Of a stretch of DNA of 62,006 bases, positions 15,785 through 25,428 are shown in pieces. Both the position numbers and the translations under genes were made by a program. The DNA is from Leucobacter sp. wl10 (GTDB lineage Bacteria > Actinomycetota > Actinomycetes > Actinomycetales > Microbacteriaceae). Location of the stretch: the NCBI RefSeq assembly GCF_003569785.1, contig NZ_KZ984007.1, forward strand, positions 1-62,006. The letters are read 5' to 3'. The notes under the pieces were generated by a model. The model searched no databases and was not told the origin of the DNA. It saw only the letters and a list, made by a program, of their open reading frames with translations. Position 1 is the first letter of the stretch, and each line of letters begins with the position of its first letter.

Positions 15785-16861
15785 TCAGCCCCGCGGTTCC
15801 CTCGCCGCGGCCTCGGCGGTCGACCGCCGCCACTCGGCGAGCTTCGCGGCGACGCGACCGGAATCGATCGCCTCCTCGGCGATGCGGAGCTTCTCGGCGA
15901 GCCGCTCGAGCAGCGCGCGTTCGGCCGAGTCGGGGCGCCGGGCCAGATCGAAGGCAACCAGACCGGCCGCCGCGTTGAGCAGCACGATGTCCCGCACCGG
16001 GCCCTTCTCCCCCGCGAACACGCGGTGCACGACCGCGGCGTTCTCCTCCGGGGTCCCGCCGACCAGATCCTCCATCGAGGCTCGCGGGATCCCGAGATCT
16101 CGCGGATCGATGTCGTGCTCCGAGAGCCCGCCGCGACTCACCTCCCACAGCCGGGAGTGCCCCGTCGTCGTGAGTTCGTCGAGCCCGTCGTCGCCGCGGA
16201 ACACGAGGGCCGAGGCGCCGCGCAGCCGGAAGACCCCCACGAAGATCGGAACCCGATCGAGGTCCGCCACGCCGACCGCCGAGGCCTCGGGACGCACCGG
16301 ATTGCACAGCGGACCGAGGAAGTTGAAGACGGTCGGGATCCCCAGTTCGGCGCGCACGGGCGCCACGTGCCGGAATCCGGGCAGGAATCGCGCCGCGTGC
16401 ACGAAGGCGATGCCCGCCGCGTCGAACGCTCGGACGAGCTGCTCGGCATCGAGCGAGAGGTCGATCCCGAGCGCGGAGAGCAGGTCGGAGGACCCGGAGA
16501 GGCTGCTCGCCGCACGATTGCCGTGCTTCACGACCGGAACCCCGGCCGCAGCGGCGGTGATCGAGGCCATGGTCGACACGTTGACGGTCCCGAATCGGTC
16601 CCCTCCGGTGCCGACGATGTCGAGCGACATCGGCGGCAGCGAGATCGGGACCGCCTCCGCCAGGACGGCGTCCCGAAAACCGATGACCTCCTCGACGCTG
16701 ACGCCCTTCGACCGCAGCGCCACCAGGAACGCGCCGATCTGCGCACCGGTGGCCTCCCCCGTCATGAATCGCGACATCGCCCACTCCGCTTGAGAGAGGC
16801 TCAGGTCCCTTCCGTCCAGGAGAGTCGAGAGCACGTGGGGCCAGCTGCGTTCATCGATCAT
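15785..16861 (-). CDS. trpD: Anthranilate phosphoribosyltransferase
   Basis: Transfers phosphoribose from PRPP to anthranilate, the second step of tryptophan synthesis. The 358-residue protein has the N-terminal helical domain, GTGGD at 84-88 (PRPP pyrophosphate binding), NVSTMAS (94-100) and KHGNRAASS (112-120), all family hallmarks, and FNFLGPLCNP further on. It converges on the M23 gene, with two bases between stop codons, and is divergent from ctaE across 213 bases. Confidence 0.95.
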   Translation of the reverse strand: MIDERSWPHVLSTLLDGRDLSLSQAEWAMSRFMTGEATGAQIGAFLVALRSKGVSVEEVIGFRDAVLAEAVPISLPPMSLDIVGTGGDRFGTVNVSTMASITAAAAGVPVVKHGNRAASSLSGSSDLLSALGIDLSLDAEQLVRAFDAAGIAFVHAARFLPGFRHVAPVRAELGIPTVFNFLGPLCNPVRPEASAVGVADLDRVPIFVGVFRLRGASALVFRGDDGLDELTTTGHSRLWEVSRGGLSEHDIDPRDLGIPRASMEDLVGGTPEENAAVVHRVFAGEKGPVRDIVLLNAAAGLVAFDLARRPDSAERALLERLAEKLRIAEEAIDSGRVAAKLAEWRRSTAEAAAREPRG

Positions 16862-17074
16862 GGGGCCATCCTATCCAGGCCCGCGGGCACGAGTACGCCC
16901 TCGGGCGAACGTCTCTGGACGCCTCGCGCGCCCGACTTCATCAGACGAAATCGGTCTCCTGCTCCGCGTATTCCGCCCCCGCAAACCCGATAGGCTGGGC
17001 GGGAAACTCGCAGAAAGTTCGGCTCGCCGGGTCCGGGTGAAAACGCACACCAAACTTTCAGCCATAATGGAGGG
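16862..17074. promoter_or_regulatory. Divergent trpD/ctaE promoter region
   Basis: A 213-base gap between divergent starts. Only one promoter-like element stands out: CATAAT at 17063-17068, a good -10 hexamer, six bases before the ctaE GTG. It would place transcription start at or near the GTG, making a leaderless message; the GGAGG at 17069-17073 is too close to the GTG to act as a normal ribosome binding site for it. No clear -35 is seen. Confidence 0.4.
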
Positions 17075-17704
17075 GTGACAACGACCACTATGAATACCAA
17101 GTCAGCCGTGCCCTCGGTGAAGCGACCGAACCTCGTCGCCGTGGGCACGATCGTGTGGCTCGGCAGCGAGGTCATGTTCTTCGCCGGCCTCTTCGCGATC
17201 TACTTCACGCTCCGCGCGATGAACCCGGAACTGTGGGCCGAGCAGACCGAGAAGCAGAACTTCACCTTCGCGCTGGTCAACACCCTGATCCTGGTCGCCT
17301 CATCCTTCACCGCGCAGGCGGGCGTGTTCGCAGCCGAGCGCGCGCAGCCGCGCGCGACGGGCGCGAGCCCCCTGAAGTGGGGCACGGTCGAGTGGTTCTA
17401 CCTCACCTTCTTCATGGGCGCGGTCTTCGTCGCCGGCCAGACCTGGGAGTATGCGACCTTCGTCTCGGAGGGCATCACCCTCAGCTCCGACCCCTACGGC
17501 TCGGCCTTCTACTTGACCACAGGCTTCCACGGCATCCACGTGTCGCTCGGCCTCGTCGCCTTCCTGCTCGTCATCGGCCGCATCTACGCGGTCAAGAACT
17601 TCACGCACAAGGAGGAGACCTCGGCGGTCGTCGTGTCGTACTACTGGCACTTCGTCGACATCGTGTGGATCATCCTCTTCATCGTCATCTACGTCCTCAA
17701 GTAG
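17075..17704 (+). CDS. ctaE: Cytochrome c oxidase subunit III
   Basis: A 209-residue membrane subunit of the aa3 oxidase in the bcc-aa3 supercomplex. It has five membrane helices, as usual in actinobacteria (five, not seven), with the conserved [17 protein letters not shown], the TWEY segment, [13 protein letters not shown] and [11 protein letters not shown]. First gene of the ctaE-qcrC-qcrA-qcrB operon. The GTG at 17075 may be leaderless; an in-frame ATG at 17090 is the alternative. Confidence 0.95.
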   Translation: MTTTTMNTKSAVPSVKRPNLVAVGTIVWLGSEVMFFAGLFAIYFTLRAMNPELWAEQTEKQNFTFALVNTLILVASSFTAQAGVFAAERAQPRATGASPLKWGTVEWFYLTFFMGAVFVAGQTWEYATFVSEGITLSSDPYGSAFYLTTGFHGIHVSLGLVAFLLVIGRIYAVKNFTHKEETSAVVVSYYWHFVDIVWIILFIVIYVLK

Positions 17705-17725
17705 GGGTCAGGAGTAATCGAGAAC

Positions 17726-18535
17726 ATGGCTCGCGCCAAGAAGAACGTTCGCAAGTCCGGCCGCCGGCACCCGCTCGCCACTGCGGCTCTCGTCGCAATC
17801 GGCCTGCTCGTGACCGGTGCCGCGTACACGGGATTCAGCCAGACATCCGCGACCGCCGAGATCGACCTGAAATCATCGTCCACCATCGAGGCGGGCCAGA
17901 AGCTGTTCGCCGCCAACTGCGCCACCTGCCACGGCGCAGGTGCGCAGGGTACCGCCGCCGGCCCCTCGCTCATCGGCGCCGGTGCGGCATCGGTCAACTT
18001 CCAGGTCGGCACCGGTCGCATGCCGCTGGCCTTCCAGGGGCCGCAGGGCATGGTGAAGCCGAAGCAGTTCACCGAGGAGCAGACTCTGCAAATGGCGGCC
18101 TACGTCGCCTCCCTCGCCCCGGGACCGGGACTGCCCGATAGCAAGTACCTGCAGGCCAATGGCGGCGATGCCGCGGTCGCGAACGGCGGCTCGCTCTTCC
18201 GCATCAACTGCGCGATGTGCCACAACGTCGCCGCTGCCGGTGGCGCGCTCACCGAAGGCAAGTTCGCTCCCAAGCTCACCGGTGTCGCCCCCACCCACAT
18301 CTACGAGGCGATGGTCACCGGCCCCCAGAACATGCCCGTCTTCAGCGACGCCAACATCACGCCGCAGGAGAAGGCAGACATCATCTCGTACCTCAAGTAC
18401 ATCGAGCAGAAGCCGGCCGTCGGCGGCCTCACCCTCGGATCGATCGGGCCCGTGGCCGAGGGCCTGTTCATCTGGGTGATCGGCCTGGGAGCCATCGTCG
18501 GCCTCACCGTCTGGGTCACCGCTAAGTCGAACTAG
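17726..18535 (+). CDS. qcrC: Cytochrome bc1 complex dihaem cytochrome c subunit
   Basis: A 269-residue dihaem cytochrome that carries electrons from the Rieske protein to the CuA site inside the actinobacterial supercomplex, which has no soluble cytochrome c. One N-terminal anchor (about 18-38) is followed by two c-type domains with CATCH at 65-69 and CAMCH at 162-166, and a C-terminal membrane helix (about 240-262). Two haem motifs in tandem are the actinobacterial QcrC pattern. Spaced 21 bases after ctaE. Confidence 0.96.
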   Translation: MARAKKNVRKSGRRHPLATAALVAIGLLVTGAAYTGFSQTSATAEIDLKSSSTIEAGQKLFAANCATCHGAGAQGTAAGPSLIGAGAASVNFQVGTGRMPLAFQGPQGMVKPKQFTEEQTLQMAAYVASLAPGPGLPDSKYLQANGGDAAVANGGSLFRINCAMCHNVAAAGGALTEGKFAPKLTGVAPTHIYEAMVTGPQNMPVFSDANITPQEKADIISYLKYIEQKPAVGGLTLGSIGPVAEGLFIWVIGLGAIVGLTVWVTAKSN

Positions 18536-18581
18536 CGCGGCAGCACCCAACGAGTTCATCAGTCAGGAGTCAAGGAGCAAC

Positions 18582-19697
18582 ATGGCAGAGGAAGCGAAGA
18601 ACAACGGCGGCGATGGCGCCGTTGTCGCAGCCCAGGACCACGGCTCGGACGGGACCTCGGTAGGCACCGCGGTCATCGCGCCCGATCCCGTGCAGAATCC
18701 GGGCCTTCCCCCGCACCGCAAGCGCGTGACGGATCTCAATCCGAAAAAAGCCAAGCAGGCCGAGCGCACGGTCTACACGCTCTTCTACATCTCGATCGCC
18801 GGCAGCCTCGGTGCCGTTCTCGCCTACATGTACTTCCCGATCGAAACGGGAGATCTCATGGCGATCCGGCTGCACACGATGTTCGTCGGCCTCGGCATGG
18901 CGCTCGCCCTGCTCGCCATCGGCATCGGCGCCGTGCACTGGGGCAAGGCCCTCATGGCCGATCACGAGTCGATCGATGTGCGCCACCCGGTGCCGAGCGA
19001 TGAGCCGACCCGCGAGGCCTCGGCCGAGGTGTTCGAGCTCGCCGATCGGGAGTCCGGCTTCTCCAGGCGCTCCCTGGTGCGCAACAGCCTCATCGGGGCG
19101 CTGATCGCGTTCCCCCTGCCCGGCATCACCCTCCTGCGCGGCCTCGCCCCGCAGGACCGGGACCCGGTGCAACTGCTCAAGCACACCATGTGGAGAGAGG
19201 GCCTGCGTCTGGCGCGCGATCCTTCCGGCGTGCCCATCAAGGCCAGCGAGGTCACGATCGGTTCGGCCTTTCACGTGATTCCCGAGAACCTCAATCTCGA
19301 AGAGTTTGAGAAGCTCACCCTCGACGAGCGGGGTGGCAGCGACAATCTGCTCGACGCCAAGGCCAAGGCGATCGTGCTGCTCATGCGCCTCGACGCGTCG
19401 GATCTCAAGCAGCTCCCGGAGCGCGAGAGCTGGTCGTACGACGGCATCGTGGCCTACTCGAAGGTCTGCACGCACGTCGGTTGCCCCGTGGCCCTCTACG
19501 AGCAGCAGACTCACCACCTGCTCTGCCCCTGCCATCAGTCGCAGTTCGACGTCTCCGAGCACGCGAAGGTCATCTTCGGCCCGGCGAAGCGCCCGCTGCC
19601 GCAGTTGCCCATCACCGTCGACGACGAGGGCTACCTCGTCGCGCAGAGCGATTTCCTCGAACCTGTCGGCCCGAGCTACTGGGAGCGCCTCAAGTGA
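18582..19697 (+). CDS. qcrA: Rieske iron-sulfur subunit of the cytochrome bc complex
   Basis: A 371-residue Rieske protein passing electrons from menaquinol to cytochrome cc. Three hydrophobic helices in the first half (about 65-84, 97-118, 168-186) reflect the longer actinobacterial form. The 2Fe-2S site is complete: CTHVGC at 296-301 and CPCHQS at 315-320, with ligands Cys296, His298, Cys315 and His318 and the disulfide pair Cys301/Cys317. The stop overlaps the qcrB GTG (GTGA). Confidence 0.96.
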   Translation: MAEEAKNNGGDGAVVAAQDHGSDGTSVGTAVIAPDPVQNPGLPPHRKRVTDLNPKKAKQAERTVYTLFYISIAGSLGAVLAYMYFPIETGDLMAIRLHTMFVGLGMALALLAIGIGAVHWGKALMADHESIDVRHPVPSDEPTREASAEVFELADRESGFSRRSLVRNSLIGALIAFPLPGITLLRGLAPQDRDPVQLLKHTMWREGLRLARDPSGVPIKASEVTIGSAFHVIPENLNLEEFEKLTLDERGGSDNLLDAKAKAIVLLMRLDASDLKQLPERESWSYDGIVAYSKVCTHVGCPVALYEQQTHHLLCPCHQSQFDVSEHAKVIFGPAKRPLPQLPITVDDEGYLVAQSDFLEPVGPSYWERLK

Positions 19698-21337
19698 GCA
19701 GCACCGCAACTGAAACCCCCGCGCAGAGCGGTTCCGCGTCGAACGGGTCGACTCAGAGCGGTTCCAGCCGGTTCACCGCGGCAGCCGCGAACTACATCGA
19801 CGAGCGCACCAAGATCGGCGTCGCCGTCAAGGAGTTCGGCCGTAAGGTCTTTCCCGATCACTGGTCGTTCCTGCTCGGAGAGGTGGCGCTCTACAGCTTC
19901 GTCGTCATCCTGCTGTCGGGTACCTTCCTCACGCTCTTCTTCCAGGCTTCCATGGCCGAGGTCGAGTACACGGGGCCGTACGTGCCGATGAAGGGACTCG
20001 AGATGTCGGTCGCCATGGCGTCGACTCTCGACATCTCCTTCTCGGTGCGCGGCGGCCTGCTCATGCGCCAGATACACCACTGGGCGGCGCTGCTGTTCGT
20101 GGCCTCCATCGGCCTGCACATGCTGCGGATCTTCTTCACGGGCGCGTTCCGCAAGCCGCGCGAACTCAACTGGGTGATCGGCTTCGTACTTTTCGTCCTG
20201 GCCATGGCCGAGGGCTTCACCGGGTATTCGCTCCCCGATGACGTGCTCTCGGGCAACGGTCTCCGCATCATCGACGGCATCATCAAGGCCATCCCGGTCA
20301 TCGGCACCTACCTCTCGTTCTTCTTCTTCGGGGGCGAGTTCCCGGGCACCGACATCGTCGGCCGTCTGTACATGCTGCACATCATGGTGCTCCCCGCGCT
20401 CGTGATCCTCTTCGTGGCGCTGCACCTCGCGTTCGTGGTCATCCACAAGCACACGCAGTATCCCGGCCCGGGCAAGACCCAGCAGAACGTGGTGGGTTAC
20501 CCGGTGCTGCCCGTGTACGCGGCGAAGGCCGGCGGCTTCTTCTTCATCGTGTTCGGAGTGATCGCGCTGATCGCCTCACTCGTGACCATCAACCCGATCT
20601 GGAACTACGGCCCGTACGATCCCTCCCCCGTGTCGGCGGGTACCCAGCCCGACTGGTATATCGGGTTCGCCGACGGTATGCTCCGCCTGATACCGCCCGG
20701 GCTCGAGACCGAATGGTTCGGCTTCACCTGGTCTTGGAACATGCTGCTGCCGCTCGGCATCATCGGCCTCTTCCTCGTGCTCGTCGCGCTCTACCCGTTC
20801 ATCGAGGCGTGGGTCACGGGTGACAAGCGCGAGCATCACATCCTCGACCGCCCGCGCAACGCGCCCACCCGCACCGGGATCGGCGCGGCCGGCGTCACCT
20901 TCTACGCGGTGATGTGGGCCGGTGCGAGTTCAGACCTCATCGCGACGCACTTCCAGCTCTCCATGGAGGGCGTGATCCGCGCCCTCCAGGCGGCCCTCAT
21001 CTTCGGCCCCATCATCGCGTATCAGATCGCCAAGCGCATTTGCCTGGCCCTGCAGAAGAAGGATCGCACCATCGCGCTGCACGGCTACGAGTCCGGCCGG
21101 ATCGTGCGTCTCCCCGGCGGCGAGTACGTCGAGGTGCACAAGCCGGTCGAGCAGTACGAGCAGTGGCAGCTGGTCAGCTACCACGACTACGCTCCGCTCA
21201 TGCTGCGTCCCGACGACGAAGGTCGCATCTCCTTCTCGAAGCGCATCCGGGCCGGCTTCAGCCGCTGGTTCTTCGAGGATCGCATCGTCCCGCCCACGAA
21301 GGGCGAGATCGAGAAGGGTCACGACGAGGGTCACTAA
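19694..21337 (+). CDS. qcrB: Cytochrome b subunit of the bcc complex
   Basis: A 547-residue cytochrome b that oxidises menaquinol and holds haems bH and bL. It is of full actinobacterial length with a long hydrophilic C-terminal tail. Key segments are the first haem helix region SVRGGLLMRQIHHWAALLF, FTGYSLPDDVLSG, LHLAFVVIHKH and the Qo-loop region NPIWNYGPYDPS. I chose the GTG at 19694, which overlaps the qcrA stop by four bases, over the longer upstream frame. It is the last gene of the operon, with a strong terminator 12 bases after the stop. Confidence 0.95.
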   Translation: MSSTATETPAQSGSASNGSTQSGSSRFTAAAANYIDERTKIGVAVKEFGRKVFPDHWSFLLGEVALYSFVVILLSGTFLTLFFQASMAEVEYTGPYVPMKGLEMSVAMASTLDISFSVRGGLLMRQIHHWAALLFVASIGLHMLRIFFTGAFRKPRELNWVIGFVLFVLAMAEGFTGYSLPDDVLSGNGLRIIDGIIKAIPVIGTYLSFFFFGGEFPGTDIVGRLYMLHIMVLPALVILFVALHLAFVVIHKHTQYPGPGKTQQNVVGYPVLPVYAAKAGGFFFIVFGVIALIASLVTINPIWNYGPYDPSPVSAGTQPDWYIGFADGMLRLIPPGLETEWFGFTWSWNMLLPLGIIGLFLVLVALYPFIEAWVTGDKREHHILDRPRNAPTRTGIGAAGVTFYAVMWAGASSDLIATHFQLSMEGVIRALQAALIFGPIIAYQIAKRICLALQKKDRTIALHGYESGRIVRLPGGEYVEVHKPVEQYEQWQLVSYHDYAPLMLRPDDEGRISFSKRIRAGFSRWFFEDRIVPPTKGEIEKGHDEGH

Positions 21338-21348
21338 AGAGGCCTCTC

Positions 21349-21384
21349 GGGCCCCGCAGGTTCACTCCTGCGGGGCCCTTTCGC
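21349..21384 (+). terminator. Rho-independent terminator after qcrB
   Basis: A perfect 12-base-pair stem (GGGCCCCGCAGG with CCTGCGGGGCCC) closes a six-base loop and is followed by TTTCGCTT. It sits 12 bases after the qcrB stop. The weak T run is usual for high-GC actinobacteria. It can fold on both strands and may also stop leftward transcription from the tetR gene. Confidence 0.85.
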
Positions 21385-21452
21385 TTGCCGGGGCGGGGAT
21401 CCCCGCCATACCGCCCCCCGCCAGCGTCGGGGAATCGTAGATGAGCCGGGAT

Positions 21453-21854
21453 TCAGCGTCGAATGAGCGCCCTCGCGCCCTCGACGAGCAGCGCGTCGAA
21501 GCGGGCCTCCCCCAGCGACTCCCGCACTGCGAGAAGGCCCGGTTTCAGCGCGTCGCTCATGCCGGGGTCGCCGTTCGCGGCGACGCACTGGTAGAGGAAG
21601 CACACGAGCGGCGTAGACGGATCCTCCTCGGGATCCTCGGCGAGCACCTCGCTGAGGCGTGCAAAACACGCGAGAAAGAGTGCCTGCTTCGTCTTAAAGC
21701 TGGCGTACACGTGCGGCTGAGGAACTCCCGCTCGAGCGGCGATCCCCGTGGTCGACGCGCCGTGATAGCCGAAGAGGCCGAACTCGACGAGTCCGGCCTC
21801 CAGCAGACGCCTCCGGTTCTCGCCGGGACGCCTTCGAGTGCGACGTTCGGTCAC
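21453..21854 (-). CDS. Small TetR-family regulator
   Basis: A 133-residue protein with a clear TetR helix-turn-helix: RRRLLEAGLVEFGLFGYHGAS, then AGVPQPHVYASFKTKQALF. The ligand domain is short (about 75 residues against 130-150 usual), so it may be truncated or a minimal member. I chose the GTG at 21854, four bases after the GNAT stop; a start at 21905 would lie inside that gene. It forms a two-gene unit with the GNAT gene inside the respiratory cluster. Confidence 0.75.
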   Translation of the reverse strand: MTERRTRRRPGENRRRLLEAGLVEFGLFGYHGASTTGIAARAGVPQPHVYASFKTKQALFLACFARLSEVLAEDPEEDPSTPLVCFLYQCVAANGDPGMSDALKPGLLAVRESLGEARFDALLVEGARALIRR

Positions 21855-21858
21855 ACGA

Positions 21859-22302
21859 CTACCCCAGTTCGAGGATCTTGCGGTAGTGCTCTCCCACGGG
21901 CTCAAAACCGCGGTGGTTGTAGAACGAGCCGATGCGCGCCGTCGAGGCGGAAAGCTGCCTCACTCCCCGTCCCATGCAGTAGTGCTCGTTGGCCTGCATG
22001 AGTCGGTCTCCGACCCCGTGTCCTCGCGAGGGCTCGTCGACGACGATCTCCTGCAGGTGCGCCGTCAAGCCGGGGGCGTGCAGCAGCCGGGAAACCGTCA
22101 TCAGCGAGTAACCGCCGATCCGGTCATCGAGCTCGGCGACGAAGAGCACGTTCGTCTCCTGATCGCGGTGACGCAGCACATTGTCGAAGGCGACGAGAAA
22201 CTCATCGCGCCCGATCGGCTCTCTTCCCGTTGTGAACTGACGGGCGAGAGCGAAGACGGCTGATCCATCCTCGCCCCGGCCACGGCGGATGATAATGCTC
22301 AA
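21859..22302 (-). CDS. GNAT-family N-acetyltransferase
   Basis: A 147-residue single GNAT domain. It shows NVLFVAELDDRIGGYSLM, LQEIVVDEPSRGHGVGDRLM with the R-G-x-G acetyl-CoA loop, and YNHRGFEPVGEHYRKIL at the C-terminus. It precedes the small tetR by four bases; both look like a cassette placed between qcrB and ctaF. Substrate unknown. Confidence 0.85.
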   Translation of the reverse strand: MSIIIRRGRGEDGSAVFALARQFTTGREPIGRDEFLVAFDNVLRHRDQETNVLFVAELDDRIGGYSLMTVSRLLHAPGLTAHLQEIVVDEPSRGHGVGDRLMQANEHYCMGRGVRQLSASTARIGSFYNHRGFEPVGEHYRKILELG

Positions 22303-22323
22303 GGGATCGATTCCTCTGTCCGG

Positions 22324-22746
22324 CTACCGGGCGAAGTTGCCCCGGTAGTACTCGTAGACCCAGCCCACCACGCCGATCACCAGGATCGGCAGCGTGAGGA
22401 ACGAGAGCCAGAAGTTGAAGCCGATGCACAGGCCCAGCACCACGATAGAGGCGCCGAAGGCCAGAAGGATCGGCCACCAGCTCCAGGGACTGAAGTCTCC
22501 GAGCTCGGGATCGCCGTCATCGATGTCGGAGTCCTCGCGGTCCTCGACGAGCACGCCGCCCTGCTTCTTCTGCGTGAGCGCCAGGTAGAAGGCGATGAAC
22601 CCCGAGAGTGCTCCGGACAGGATGATGGCGATGGAGCCGGCCCACTCGATGTAGCCGTTCTCCGCAATGTTCCAGAAGGTGTAGATCCCGCCGACGAGTA
22701 CGAAGTAGGCCGTCAGAATCTCGAAGATGACGATGTTGGACTTCAT
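22324..22746 (-). CDS. ctaF: Cytochrome c oxidase subunit IV, actinobacterial type
   Basis: A 140-residue membrane protein with four predicted helices in two pairs (about 8-27, 34-54, 87-111, 112-130) and an acidic loop between (DREDSDIDDGDPELGDF). This is the small structural subunit CtaF of the actinobacterial aa3 oxidase. It follows ctaD by 20 bases in the ctaC-ctaD-ctaF operon. Confidence 0.93.
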   Translation of the reverse strand: MKSNIVIFEILTAYFVLVGGIYTFWNIAENGYIEWAGSIAIILSGALSGFIAFYLALTQKKQGGVLVEDREDSDIDDGDPELGDFSPWSWWPILLAFGASIVVLGLCIGFNFWLSFLTLPILVIGVVGWVYEYYRGNFAR

Positions 22747-22766
22747 GGGTCAGCTCTCCTCGGGCG

Positions 22767-24404
22767 TCACTTCTGTTCAGCGAACTCGCGTTCGCGTACG
22801 GGCTGCTCCACACCGCTGACCTCGGGGTGGTTGAGATCGAACGCCGGCGACTCGGAACGGATGCGCGGGATCGAGGTGAAGTTGTGCCGGGGCGGCGGGC
22901 AGGAGGTCGCCCACTCGAGCGAGCGGCCGTATCCCCACGGGTCGTTGACCGTCACCTTCGGCGCGCGACGTGCGGTCACGTACACGTTCAAGAGGAACGG
23001 GATCATGGAAGCGCCCAGGATCATGGCTCCGACGGTGGAGAGCTGGTTGCCCCAGGTCACGCCGTCCGAGGGCAGGTACGTGTAGTAGCGCCGCGGCATC
23101 GCCATGACGCCCAGCCAGTGCTGCACGAGGAAGGTCATGTGGAAGCCGATGAAGAGCGTCCAGAAGTGGATCTTGCCGAGACGCTCGTCGAGCATCTTGC
23201 CGGTCCACTTCGGCCACCAGAAGTAGAAGCCCGCGAACATCGCGAAGACCACGGTTCCGAAGACCACGTAGTGGAAGTGGGCCACGACGAAGTAGGTGTC
23301 GGAGAGGGCGAAGTCGAGCGCCGGCGACGCGAGGATAACGCCGGTCAGGCCGCCGAATACGAAGGTCACGATGAATCCGAGCGCCCAGAGCATGGGGGTC
23401 TCGAAGGTGATCGAGCCGCGCCACATCGTGCCCAGCCAGTTGAAGATCTTCACGCCGGTGGGCACCGCGATGAGCATCGTCATCAGCGAGAAGAAGGGCA
23501 GCAGCACGGAGCCCGTGACGTACATGTGGTGCGCCCACACGGTCATCGACAGCGCCGCGATCGAGATCGTGGCGTAGATGAGGGTCTTGTAGCCGAAGAT
23601 CGGCTTGCGGCTGAACACCGGGAAGATCTCGGACACGATCCCGAAGAACGGGAGCGCGATGATGTAGACCTCGGGGTGGCCGAAGAACCAGAACAGGTGC
23701 TGCCAGAGGATCGCCCCGCCCTCGCCGCTGTAGATCTGCCCGCCGAAGATCCGATCCGTGGCGAGCCCGAACATCGCGGCGGCCAGCACAGGGAAGACGA
23801 GGAGTATGAGGATGGAGGTGATCAGGGTGTTCCAGGTGAACACCGACATGCGCCACATGGTCATGCCGGGAGCGCGCATGGTGATGATGGTCGTGATGAA
23901 GTTCACGCCGCCCATGATCGTGCCGAAGCCGCTCACGCCGAGGCCGAGCACCCAGAGGTTACCGCCGACTCCGGGCGAGTAGGTCATATCCGACAGCGGC
24001 GCGTAGGCGAACCAGCCGAAGGAGGCCGCGCCCTGCGGGGTCAGGAAGCCGCCGACCGCGATGAGCGAGCCGAAGGTGTAGAGCCAGAACGCGAAGGCGT
24101 TGAGCCGCGGGAAGGCGACATCGGGCGCACCGATCTGCAGCGGCATGAGCACGTTCGCGAAGCCCGCGAAGAGCGGCGTGGCGAACATCAGCAGCATGAT
24201 GGTGCCGTGCATGGTGAACAGCTGGTTGTACTGCTCCTTGGTCGCGACGACCTCGAGCCCCGGGGCGAACAGCTGCGCGCGGATGACCAGCGCCATGAGG
24301 CCGCCGATCAGGAACCACACGAAGGAGCTGATCAGGTACATGTACCCGATCACCTTGTGGTCCGTGGATGTGATCCACGAGACGATGACATTGCCCTTCT
24401 TCAT
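22767..24404 (-). CDS. ctaD: Cytochrome c oxidase subunit I
   Basis: The 545-residue catalytic subunit holding haem a, haem a3 and CuB; it reduces oxygen and pumps protons. Twelve helices are expected; the sequence shows [12 protein letters not shown] at the start, [17 protein letters not shown] (haem a ligand His), the CuB region [16 protein letters not shown] with the His-Pro-Glu-Val-Tyr cross-link motif, WAHHMYVTG with the two adjacent His ligands, and [11 protein letters not shown]. All are invariant. It follows ctaC by 15 bases. Confidence 0.97.
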   Translation of the reverse strand: MKKGNVIVSWITSTDHKVIGYMYLISSFVWFLIGGLMALVIRAQLFAPGLEVVATKEQYNQLFTMHGTIMLLMFATPLFAGFANVLMPLQIGAPDVAFPRLNAFAFWLYTFGSLIAVGGFLTPQGAASFGWFAYAPLSDMTYSPGVGGNLWVLGLGVSGFGTIMGGVNFITTIITMRAPGMTMWRMSVFTWNTLITSILILLVFPVLAAAMFGLATDRIFGGQIYSGEGGAILWQHLFWFFGHPEVYIIALPFFGIVSEIFPVFSRKPIFGYKTLIYATISIAALSMTVWAHHMYVTGSVLLPFFSLMTMLIAVPTGVKIFNWLGTMWRGSITFETPMLWALGFIVTFVFGGLTGVILASPALDFALSDTYFVVAHFHYVVFGTVVFAMFAGFYFWWPKWTGKMLDERLGKIHFWTLFIGFHMTFLVQHWLGVMAMPRRYYTYLPSDGVTWGNQLSTVGAMILGASMIPFLLNVYVTARRAPKVTVNDPWGYGRSLEWATSCPPPRHNFTSIPRIRSESPAFDLNHPEVSGVEQPVREREFAEQK

Positions 24405-24419
24405 GTTCTTATTCCCTCG

Positions 24420-25292
24420 TTACTCGTTCTGCGCCTTGGAATTCTCGTTGTCACCGGCGAGCCGATCCTGGTTCGGGTTGAACTCGTTGGTGACCTGACC
24501 CGTGTTGCCGGACTTCCGCAGCGACGCGATGTACGCGTCGTACTCCTGCTGCTCGACGACCTTCACCTGGAAGAGCATCATCGAGTGGTACTCGCCGCAG
24601 AGCTCGGCGCACTTGCCCATGAAGGTGCCCGTCTTCTCGGGCGTGAAGCTCATGTAGTTGGTCTGCCCCGGAATCATGTCCTTCTTGTAGAGGTACTCGA
24701 CCACCCAGAAGGAGTGGATGACGTCGCGGGTCTCGAGTCGCACCTCGGTCGTCTTGCCGACCGGGAGGTAGAGCACCGGCAGCGTGTCCTTCGTGGGCTC
24801 TCCCTTGTCGTCGGTCTGCACCTGGACGCCCTGGAAGTAGACGTCCTCGTTCACGTAGTTGAAGTCCCACGCCCAGCGCTTGCCGATGACCTCGACCACG
24901 TTCTCCGGCGACTCGTAGCGCTGCTCGATCTTGCTCTGCTCCTGCGCGGTGAACGCGAAGAAGCCCAGCACGAGGATGACCGGGACGACCGTGAAGAAGG
25001 TCTCGATCGGCATGTTGTAGCGCAGCTGCACGGGAAGACCGGTCTGCCCCTTGCGACGGCGGTACGCGATCGTCGCCCAGATGATGAGGCCCCAGGTGAT
25101 CACGCCGACTGCGAGCAGCACGATCCAGGAGGTCACCCACATGGCGGTGACGCCCTCAGTGTTGTTGGTCGCCCCTTCGGACCCCTTGGGAAGGAAGCCG
25201 CGCTGCTGCTCGGGGGTGCAGCCTGCGAGCAGCAGCGCCGCCGAGAGCGCCACAGGGGCTGCGACCCATTTCATTCGACGATTGGAACGCAC
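24420..25292 (-). CDS. ctaC: Cytochrome c oxidase subunit II
   Basis: A 290-residue lipoprotein subunit bearing the CuA centre. The signal peptide ends in a lipobox with Cys25 (LLAGC). Two membrane helices (about 49-77 and 100-116) precede the cupredoxin domain, in which His193, Cys228, Glu230, Cys232, His236 and Met239 form CuA (CAELCGEYHSMM). First gene of the leftward ctaCDF operon. Confidence 0.96.
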   Translation of the reverse strand: MRSNRRMKWVAAPVALSAALLLAGCTPEQQRGFLPKGSEGATNNTEGVTAMWVTSWIVLLAVGVITWGLIIWATIAYRRRKGQTGLPVQLRYNMPIETFFTVVPVILVLGFFAFTAQEQSKIEQRYESPENVVEVIGKRWAWDFNYVNEDVYFQGVQVQTDDKGEPTKDTLPVLYLPVGKTTEVRLETRDVIHSFWVVEYLYKKDMIPGQTNYMSFTPEKTGTFMGKCAELCGEYHSMMLFQVKVVEQQEYDAYIASLRKSGNTGQVTNEFNPNQDRLAGDNENSKAQNE

Positions 25293-25428
25293 CGCATACC
25301 TTTCGAAACGTTTTCCGCCGGCATCGAAGGCAGGCGAAGCTGATGACTCCCTGACAGCTTAGCGCGAACCCGAGGCTTCCCCGAACCAACCACGGGTGTC
25401 GCGCATACTCGGTTCGCCGAGTCGCGGA

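Noticed and set aside
17069..17077. GGAGG as the ribosome binding site of ctaE
   Set aside because: It ends one base before the GTG, too close for normal initiation.
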